A stretch of DNA of 64,000 nucleotides from Lineolata rhizophorae (Eukaryota > Ascomycota > Dothideomycetes > Lineolatales > Lineolataceae): NCBI GenBank assembly GCA_010093515.1, contig MU001672.1, positions 1,353,556 through 1,417,555 on the forward strand, read 5' to 3'. A program made the position numbers and the translations under genes. The notes under the pieces were generated by a model, which was not told the origin of the DNA, did not search any database, and saw only the letters and a program-made list of their open reading frames with translations. This document shows positions 56,600 to 64,000 of this stretch, piece by piece. Numbering within the stretch: the stretch's first letter is position 1; every line of letters starts with the position of its first letter.

Positions 56600-57800
56600 C
56601 TATCCTCTATATTCACCGCGTTTGTCCGCTCCGACCTCCATCGCAACCTGTTCATGCTGTACTCTGTGCAACAATAGTGCGTTCCACCGCCATCTACCTC
56701 TTTCCCATCCTGCAACGCTGCCCATGCAAATCAATCAACTGCTGACCTCCCAACCCACCAATCCCCGCCCATGGATTACACCGCCGCACGTGTGCCCCTC
56801 ACTCAACTCACTTCCCACCCGTCCTCATTCCCCGGAGCCCCCTCGAAAATCATCTCACGCATTCCATCCGCCCATCCACCGCCGCACGCATCCGCCAACC
56901 GCCCATCAATCAAACCTCCCGCCTCCTAACACGCCCAGCAAAGCAAAAGTCAGCCCTACGAAATTCTCCCCCCCCCAGATCCTCCAACTCCCGCCCCGAA
57001 TCCCTCCTCGCTCTCCTCTTTCCATCCCACCTAAGCCCCAACTCCACCCCATCAGCACCCGAGCACGCCCCTCCCCCCAGGCCCCCCCCAAGACCAACCT
57101 GCAAGTCCGCCGCCCGCCGACCGACCATCCGTCCATCCAGCCCTACGCAGTCCCCGTCCCCGTCCCTCTCCCCGCCCCCCGAAATCCCCTCCTCCTAAGC
57201 CCGTCCCGCCCGCGCCCGCGCCCGCGCCCGCGCCCCGTCCCGTCCCGTCCCGCATTAGCGTCCGCCTGCCGCCGCCGCCACACGCCACGCCACGCCACGC
57301 CACGCCACGCCGCGCCGAACCCGCTGCGGATCCTTCGTTTTGCGGCTGCTCTCCCCGCTGCTGGGTCTGCGTGGGGGGGGGCGCGGCGCGGCGGGGAGGA
57401 GGATGCGTGGGTGGGGCGAGGGAGGCGGATGGATGGGTGCGGTGGGTGACGGGTCGGTGGACGGCGTCGAGGGGGGGTTATGGGGGTGTCTATCTGGCGA
57501 GGCTGGTGGGCGGAGGCGCGGGTTTGGCGTGGTGGGTTGCGGGCGGTGGGTTTGGGGTGTGCTTGCTGGGAGAGGGGTCGTGCGGGTGGGTATGGAGGCG
57601 GCTAGGCGGTTGGATGGAGGGGGTCGGATGAGATGGGGCTTGGTTTGTTGGCGGTTCGGTCGGTGGCTTGCGTGGACAGAAGGCGTTGGCGTGTGCGCTG
57701 GTGTTGTGTGTGTGATGCTGGTTCGGCGTGGGCCTGGGCGAGGCAGCACGGGCCGCGTGCGAGGCTAGAAGGTTTGTCACGGGTTGGTTGGGGCTGGAAG
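56600..57800. other. Strong C-rich to G-rich strand switch near 57.35 kb
   Basis: The plus strand is strikingly C-rich and G-poor from about 56.6 to 57.33 kb and equally G-rich from 57.36 to 57.79 kb. The frames it produces (Pro/His/Arg-rich in one half, Gly/Trp-rich in the other) are composition artefacts. It sits exactly at the boundary to the AT-rich stretch from 57.8 kb. Confidence 0.6.
57205..57310. repeat. Compound GC-rich tandem repeats
   Basis: CCCGCG units (57205-57233), CGTCC units (57236-57252) and six perfect CACGC units (57281-57310), just left of the strand switch. Confidence 0.85.
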
Positions 57801-58656
57801 GGGGTAGTAGACGTATGTGTACAATGAGTGATAGCTCGGAAGCATACAGTATAGAATTTTGGCTGTCGAGCATGACCTTGCGGCTTTCAGGGTCTACTTA
57901 GAGAAAGGGACAGTAGTGAAGACCGTAGAGGTCCCTAAGTATCATAAGCTTCTCACATTAAAACATATTGTCGACTTAGTATCGCTGTGGATTTATCATC
58001 ATCGGAAGGCATTTCTGCAATGGCGGAAGTACTAAAAAGCTGCAGATGTTTACAGATTCTTAAAAACCGACCACAAGACGTACCATTATGAGACACAAGG
58101 GTTTGTGAGACATGGAACAAAATATGATAGAGGCTGTACTTTGTAGAACGGATATGAACGGATACTAGATAGTTGCTTGGGCACATAAACACCACTATCT
58201 ACACCAGATATCTATAGCATAACTACTCCATGTCAATTAGTTTTTCTTATATAACTATAGTTGCTGAAATGTTATAGGGAAGTGACTTAAGCATGTAAGG
58301 TCCACAGATGTAAGGAGCCGATAACTAGCTACGTAAATATCAAAGGTTCATTAAGTAGGACAATATGATGGATTGACAGACCTTAGGCCCCTAGCAAAAT
58401 GCTGTCTTGCTTAGACAAACTGGCGTATGAAGCGGCGAATTAGATGCTTCTTGAGGAGTTGACAATCTATTAATCTGGCTCGTACAGTCTAAACCTACAC
58501 ACTTCAATTCAAATGTACATGGTATTCGCAATGTAGGATGATCTAGGTCCCATACTGGCCTGTGATTACAACCACGAGGCTATCAAAGAGCTCTATGCAC
58601 CAGAATGTGACCCTGACTAACCCAAGCGCCGACAAAAAGAACTAGCAGATGCCAAA

Positions 58657-59478
58657 TCAGTAGCTCAGCCCCGCGAGCCGACGCATCCCCTGATTAGTGA
58701 TGATGCGGCCTTCTCCCTCAATCCCGACACCTTCGAGAGGCTTGCCATCACTGAGCGCCAGATCGACGAGCACACGGCCGAGGTGGTCTGTCGGTGAGAT
58801 TATGTTACTGCTCAGCAAGCGCAGGGCGGGCCGCAAGGAAGTGTTAAACATGCGGCGAACGGATGAGACCTTCGGCGTGTACGGATGGATGGCCTCGTGG
58901 TAGGTCTGGTCGACCATGGCCGGCCGTAGCGCGTACGTGTTGAAGCCTTGGTGTTGCTTGGAGAAGTCGAGCAGGTCGAGCTCCGTCTGGCCCTTGACTC
59001 GGGCGAAGATGGCCGAGAAGAGCCCGGGAGTGTGCGTCGCGCCCTCGCCTGAGACAAAGACGAAATTGAACGACGGTGACAGGTTGGCAAAGGCGGAAGC
59101 GGCATCCATCGTCATGTCGTGTGTGATCTTGACGTACTCCCTACAGCTCCACTATTAGCTATGGAGATCCTGAGACGGAAAATGTGGCGCTTGTGCTCAG
59201 ATAGAGCTGCAGGGCACGACTAACTCTTTACCCACGGCGGTCTGACTGACACCCAGAGCCCAGACGCAGCCTTTGGCGCCCTTCAGCTCATTCAGCACCC
59301 CTGTGTCTATTTTCGAGAGGTCTTTTTGTTGGTAAACTTTCACGCGCGTGTCCTGGTCGGCCATGGGGACCGGTCGGCGGCTCAGGATCGAGATTTTCGA
59401 CACGGCCGAGTTTTTCAGCATGGCGTCGAGGACGCCGGAGCCCACAAGGCCCGTTGCACCAGTAAGGATAAGATGCAT
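58657..59478 (-). CDS. NAD(P)-binding epimerase/NmrA-like Rossmann protein
   Basis: Two exons, 59478-59225 and 59140-58657, with intron 59224-59141 (GTTAGT...TGTAG) joining GKE to EYVKITHDMTM, giving 245 residues. The N-terminus MHLILTGATGLVGSGVLDAM holds the atypical/extended-SDR glycine motif TGATGLVG (residues 6-13). SILSRRPVPMADQ follows the second beta strand, and GAKGCVWALGVSQTAVGKE lies where this group binds cofactor. The second exon has FNFVFVSGEGATHTPGLFSA and, near the end, LGRVLVDLALSDGKPLEGVG. This resembles fungal HTATIP2/NmrA-like proteins of about 240 residues. A redox or redox-sensor role is likely; the substrate is unknown. It is the first of three minus-strand genes set in AT-rich spacers. 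Confidence 0.88.
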
Positions 59479-60398
59479 CCTGACGAAGAGAGAGAATAGT
59501 CGCAGGGTATGCCGATATTAGTGGCGGGACACAAGGAGGCCGGATCAATTGCGGATTGATCGATAGGGCTGCGTGCGAAACCAACAAAGAAGAGCTGTAT
59601 CGTCCCGAAAGGCCTTGCCTACAGATACGAATTAGGTTGCCCTCACTACGCGGTGTTTTTGCCGAATATATGTATTCGACGGTCCCCGGCCGCAGAGTAA
59701 GGCCGTACCAAGTGAGGTCCGAGATGTCGTCCGGCCTAGTGCGGCCGTAAGACTCGCGCCGCACCTGGTCCGGTTAACGCCGCAAGCACTGCCGAAGCTA
59801 GGATGCCGCAGCGCATCACCTACAGCGAAACGCCAAAATTGGCTCTTTTCGGTTCGTTTTTTGTCCGCCTTCGATATCCCCATCGTGCTTAGACGGTCGA
59901 CCGTAGCGTGCGGAAGTGCCAAGCCGTGTTGAGAATCGCAGCTAGCTAGTGTCAGGACGAGTACGTATGATACTGCAGCCTAACCATGGCCCGACGAATA
60001 GTGTCGCGCTTGCTTTTGGTCTAGCTGCAGGTAGGCTACAGCATCGTACGTACTCCTGATGCTTTGTTTTAACCGCAGCCTGGCTATATGTAGGAGGTAA
60101 GAAGGCGGTGTAGGTAGGGGCTAGGATAGGCCGAGCTTATTGTTAAGCTTTTATATATTTCGGGGTGGGCTGAGCGGCACCTAACAGTCCAACACCTCGC
60201 GCGAGTCTTGCTAACTAGCCCGTAGCAAAACCAAACCAGCGTATCGATGGTACGTGACCTGCCATGATTGAACACGTCGCCGAATTTAACCAGAAAGGAG
60301 CATTCAATGATATGCGTAACATTTACGCCATGTTGCAATCTAAACTACGGACGAGACTTTATTTACTCCGACCGCAGCTGAGGGTCTCGCTACGTTCA
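59479..60398. other. Intergenic spacer
   Basis: Upstream region of the epimerase-like gene and downstream region of the short-chain dehydrogenase. No frame with family resemblance, no repeat recognised. Confidence 0.5.
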
Positions 60399-61445
60399 TC
60401 ATGGCCATTGAAACTCTTCCCCGACAAGGCTCTCGCTCAGCTTCCACAGCTTCTCCGCCGAGGTCGGATCGGACCCCCATTTCGGCAGCCAGTCGCCGGG
60501 CCGGCACTCGGCCAGAAAGAAGTCCTCAGGGCCCAAGTTCGGATCGAGGGCAGCAACGATTTGCGTCGAAGCGCCTTCCGACGGGCTCTTGAGTTCTATA
60601 CCACTGCTCCTCGCTCTCTCCGCAACCAGTGCCATTTCCTCCGGGGGGATGTAACGGCCGAGCTCGGTCATAACGTGGCCCGGGTGCAGCGCGATAGATA
60701 AGATCCCGTACGCGTCATACAAAGATTTGTTGAGTTGGACCGAGAAGAGGACGTTGGCGGTTTTGGACTGGCCGTACGCGACTATAGGCGTGTACGCTCC
60801 TACCTTCCCGCCGTGGAACTCAGTGACGACTTCAATTGGCGGGCGTTCGGACTCCGGGAGCTCCTCGAATGTCTTGGTGTGGTTCCAGTCTGAGAAGCGG
60901 ATGGGGCTGTAGACAACACCGCGAGAGGAGACGTTAACAATACGGGTACCACCTTTTGGACTGGCCTTAGCCAACGCGATGATCTTTGGCATGATAAGGT
61001 TGGTGAAGAGATAGTGACCGATATGGTTCGTGGCAAATTGCAGCTCAATGCCCTCCGGCGAGAGCCTCCGCTCCGGGAGCCACATTATGCCAGCGTTGTT
61101 GATCACAATATCGATTTGGGGCACGTCGGCGCTGTCCAAGATCTCCTTTGCCGCCTCGCGGCATGACTTCTGGGAGGAGAGGTCGAGGGTTACGATCTTG
61201 CAGGGCGTTCCGGGATGCTGGTCCTTGATCGGCTTGAGGGCCTCTTCGACCTTGGTTGATGTGCGACCCGCGGCAATGAGCAGCTTGGGTTCGTAGGCTG
61301 CAAGTGCGAGAGCCGTTTCGCCTCCAATCCCCTTACTATTTACGCCGGTGATGAGGATGATCTTTCCCTTGATCTGCGAAGCGAACGCCGCAGCCGCCGT
61401 GGCGGCCTCGGTGTGGACACCGTATTCAGTGTGCGTGAGAGGCAT
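60399..61445 (-). CDS. Short-chain dehydrogenase/reductase (retinol dehydrogenase-like)
   Basis: Single exon, 348 residues from ATG 61445 (MPLTHTEYGVHTEAATAAAA); the frame is open further upstream but without an equally placed start. Classical SDR features are complete: cofactor motif LITGVNSKGIGGETALAL (TG at residue 33), NNAG at 116-119, catalytic Ser in NVSSRG (173/174), and the YxxxK pair Tyr224/Lys228 in VAYGQSKTANV, followed by ALHPGHVMTELGRY. Length and layout match fungal proteins annotated as retinol dehydrogenase or WW-domain oxidoreductase homologues, which oxidise or reduce alcohols and ketones with NAD(P). The true substrate is unknown. It lies between the epimerase-like gene and the sugar transporter on the same strand. 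Confidence 0.92.
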   Translation of the reverse strand: MPLTHTEYGVHTEAATAAAAFASQIKGKIILITGVNSKGIGGETALALAAYEPKLLIAAGRTSTKVEEALKPIKDQHPGTPCKIVTLDLSSQKSCREAAKEILDSADVPQIDIVINNAGIMWLPERRLSPEGIELQFATNHIGHYLFTNLIMPKIIALAKASPKGGTRIVNVSSRGVVYSPIRFSDWNHTKTFEELPESERPPIEVVTEFHGGKVGAYTPIVAYGQSKTANVLFSVQLNKSLYDAYGILSIALHPGHVMTELGRYIPPEEMALVAERARSSGIELKSPSEGASTQIVAALDPNLGPEDFFLAECRPGDWLPKWGSDPTSAEKLWKLSESLVGEEFQWP

Positions 61446-62751
61446 TGAAGCGGATTGTGAAGATGGCAAAGCGTAGTTTTCGACCGTTATTCTTGACTTA
61501 GCCCAACGACGCGAGGGTAGACATATCGGCTTCCAACTGCGGGTTAAATAACAACTAGACAATCGGCCATAACGGCCTTAATGGATATAACGGGAACTTT
61601 TCGTCCGTGTCTTTCAGAGATACGAGAGCGGCCCGAAGTGGATTACTTCGTGGCCTGTGAAGCCTGGTCAATTAACGCCCTACTATTGCGGAGAGTTGAC
61701 CAAGACGGTGAGTAAGCGCGTTGTTCGTACGTAGTAGGCAGTAGACCAGGGCCACCGTTTACTGATTAGGGTTAGACCTCCGGAACTAACTGGCTAGGCT
61801 GCACTGAACTCCGTACGGATGAATTCTCTCGGATGTAAGTGTCTCGTATACTGCCAATGGGTTGCTGCTCACTTTAACGGATGGAAGTGTGCCCGCAAGC
61901 GGACTACGGGCAACAACAGTATTTCATCAACTCGAAGAGATAGCTAGGACCATGTAGTCCCTGTTGTTCGCCAATCTGTCTTAGTTATGTGAATACTTCT
62001 GGCCTATTGAAGACTATATCTAATCTTCCTAACTTAGCAGTACATATCAACATGCCTAGCGTTTCCGCACTGAATAGTTCGGGCATATAAAACGGCGTTT
62101 ACTCCAGCCGAACAAGCTTTATAGCAAGAAAAATAGGCTTGCCACTAGTTATGTAAAGAGTCGTTGTGCAGTTGTACCATTAAATCAAAACAAAGGCCAT
62201 TGGCATAACAAGGATGGAAAGTCAATCACAACCCTAAAATCAAGTCAAGTGGCATGGATTATGATTGGCTGGCGTAATTATACATGTAAAAGTCAAGACA
62301 TTTACACGCAGTTATATAGAAGCACTACTTTATTGCACCGCAGAGCTACATATACCCATAGAACAGTCATATAGCAAATTGAGCTAGTCCTGGCAGTATA
62401 ATTAGTTGACTGTTGGGTTTATTACTTATTGATAATAACATAACTGTAAGAGGACATAAACACAAGCTTGCAAGGGCGTAGGAGATAATAATAACAATAA
62501 CTATAACAAGGAAAAGAGGTTATTTACGCAAACTAACGTTGTAATTGTGTATGCCAAGGTCTTTCTACAAATATATAACAACAATTTACGGGGTTTAGAG
62601 TTCGCAGGCTGAGTTTAGCATTATCGATTCCACCACGAGGTCAATCTCACAGTTAACACTTCATGTTAAATTTATGGCCAGAGCAACCATTCTGTGGCCA
62701 AAATTTTTGATTCGAAACATAAATTTAACATAATTAAAACGTCTCAGCTTC
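61446..62751. other. AT-rich spacer, no gene recognised
   Basis: From about 61.95 kb the sequence is rich in TA dinucleotides and stop codons in all frames, like DNA affected by repeat-induced point mutation. A CTCCGTACGGA palindrome lies at about 61809-61819. No element termini or coding remnant can be identified. It also includes the promoter side of the dehydrogenase and the 3' flank of the transporter. Confidence 0.5.
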
Positions 62752-64000
62752 TCAAGCATTCTCAAGATGTTGAGCTGGGACTCCCTCCTTATCTCCTGTG
62801 ACTCGCTGGGACCCTACAATCTCCGCATTGTGCGCACGTACGCATACATAGCCTTTGAATTTTCTGGCAGGTACGTTGTCCTCGAACATCTCGTCGATCT
62901 CCTCCAAAGTACGGTCCTTGGTTTCCTATTATAGTCGATATGTGAGTATTGCGCAATCGTATTCCATACTGTCGAGGCAAGTGTAATGAACGTACCGGAA
63001 TCCAGAAGTAGAAGCACACGAAAATGATGAAATTCGACCCGAACCAGATGTACCCGTACTTCGGTCCCTAGTTATTCATTGTAAGCTCAGGCATGATCCT
63101 CTGGCTGCAATTAAGGGGAACTTACCCAGTTCAGCTCCAGCGGGTTGATGAAGTAAGGCGCCGTATAACTCACAAGCCAACTGAAGAAGAAAGAAATAGC
63201 GATGGCGATGCCAAGAGTATAGCCTCTGAGGCGCTGGCTTGGGATCTCGCCGGCAACCAGGTAGAGGTAGGGAGCACAGCACAGATTGTAGAAGAAAATG
63301 TACATGATGGTGAACGCAACCATGACTTTGCCGATGGTCTCTGTCATCCCTTTCTCGGAAGTGGCGGCGACGATAATCATGCAAATTCCCTGCGAGGCAA
63401 AACCAAACAGAAGGACGGTGCGGCGCCCAACCTTGGTTATCAGCCACATTGAGAAGATCGTAGCGACGAGGCCAGCGGCTGTCATGCCCACGTTCTCCTC
63501 GAAAGCCTTAGTTTGACCAGCCACAGAGAAGAAATAGGTCCCATATCCTAGGAGGAATAGCGCTCCCGAGCCACTAAGGCTGAGAAGTAGAGCCAAAGAC
63601 AACATGGTGCGGCGAAGGTTGGCTTTGCGGAACAAATCGAATATTTTAACACCCTGCGAAAGTCGCTTTTCCGTCTCGAGGGCCTCTCTGATCTCTTCTA
63701 GTTCCGCTTCGATCAATTCGGGCTCGGTCGATTGGTTACGGAGTCGCCAAATGGCCTTCCGGGCCTTTTCCTCCTTACCATGTTCCATGAGCCATCGCGG
63801 AGTCTCGGGTAGGAACGGGAGAGCAACACCAATGATGGAAGGAACAACAAGAAATAGACCAAGAGGAATGAGGTATGCTTCCTTGCCAATAATTTTGGCA
63901 GTGTAATTTGCCGCAATGCTGCCGACCAGCAGGCCAACTCCAATGAATGCGTTGAAACCACCAAGAAGAGCACCTCGTTGATACGCCGGAGCCGTCTCAT
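62752..64000 (-). CDS. MFS sugar transporter (partial, N-terminus outside window)
   Basis: Three exons are visible: 64000-63126 (continuing beyond the window), 63067-62996 and 62925-62752, with introns 63125-63068 (GTAAGT...ACTAG) and 62995-62926 (GTACGT...AATAG). They give 373 complete codons. Sugar-porter landmarks are AYQRGALLGGFNAFIGVGLL, the PETPRWL signature ending the first half, a cytoplasmic loop with the helix EPELIEAELEEIREALETEK, KVGRRTVLLFG, LVAGEIPSQRLRG, and the C-terminal PETKDRTLEEIDEMF followed by FEDNVPARKFKGY. These place it in the SP family of 12-helix plasma-membrane sugar importers (hexose or maltose/alpha-glucoside type). Only the second half plus helices 4-6 are present, so the substrate class cannot be fixed. 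The last short exons would be missed by simple frame reading. Confidence 0.92.

Larger units (their letters stand above)
49022..58656. other. 9.6-kb gene-poor interval (second half)
   Basis: Up to about 57.8 kb this is as GC-rich as 38-48 kb, with overlapping frames in most phases (for example 49564-50556 minus, 54064-55092 plus) and no recognisable protein. It contains palindromes (51987-52000, 53736-53749), homopolymers (49088-49100, 51239-51251, 54750-54761), GCC and GATGCT runs, a strong C-to-G switch near 57.35 kb and tandem repeats at 57.2-57.3 kb. From 57.8 to 58.65 kb composition falls abruptly to AT-rich with no frame of note. Confidence 0.55.

Noticed and set aside
58657-64000. Secondary-metabolite gene cluster
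   Set aside because: Two reductase-type genes and a sugar transporter without any backbone enzyme (PKS, NRPS, terpene synthase) or pathway regulator in the window do not justify the claim.

Overview
The window is genomic DNA of a filamentous ascomycete (Pezizomycotina, most likely a Sordariomycete). Genes are interrupted by short introns (mostly 50-160 nt) with GTRNGT-type donors and YAG acceptors. Coding DNA is GC-rich, intergenic spaces are long, and the recognisable proteins (Leu5-type carrier, P5C dehydrogenase, the 'casein kinase II beta 2'-annotated protein, GPI-anchored Cys-rich proteins) are typical of that group. Exon joins below were worked out by hand from reading frame, splice signals and family similarity. 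No search could be run.

Layout. 1-5.3 kb is a lower-GC, decaying margin: an unrecognised coding remnant, a small conserved fungal protein gene with a frame break, a short motif repeated four times, and an aminoglycoside-phosphotransferase-fold kinase gene that is intact except for one in-frame TAG of the kind repeat-induced point mutation makes. 5.7-37.9 kb is a normal housekeeping block: GPI-anchored Cys-rich protein (+), CIA30-domain protein (+), CKB2-like protein (-), Leu5-type mitochondrial carrier (-), P5C dehydrogenase (-), a 773-residue disordered protein (-), small GPI-anchored Ser/Thr-rich protein (+), aldo/keto reductase (+), and a 1885-residue WD40 scaffold with a polyQ tail (-). 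About 38.2-57.8 kb is a very GC-rich, almost gene-free interval with one supportable gene, a small Ser/Arg-rich protein at 48.5-49.0 kb. It carries palindromic TACATACGTATGTA-type elements, homopolymer T/A tracts, short tandem repeats and abrupt C-rich to G-rich strand switches. From 57.8 kb the sequence drops back to AT-rich spacers around three minus-strand accessory-type genes: an NAD(P)-binding epimerase-like protein, a short-chain dehydrogenase and an MFS sugar transporter cut by the window edge.

The housekeeping genes do not form one pathway, although three have a mitochondrial theme (P5C dehydrogenase for proline catabolism, Leu5-type CoA carrier, CIA30 family). The last three genes are two redox enzymes and a sugar carrier on one strand; a shared function is possible but not shown. 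I found no CRISPR array, rRNA, tRNA or intact mobile element. I do not see a clear new biological system. The most unusual thing here is the non-coding architecture of 38-58 kb.
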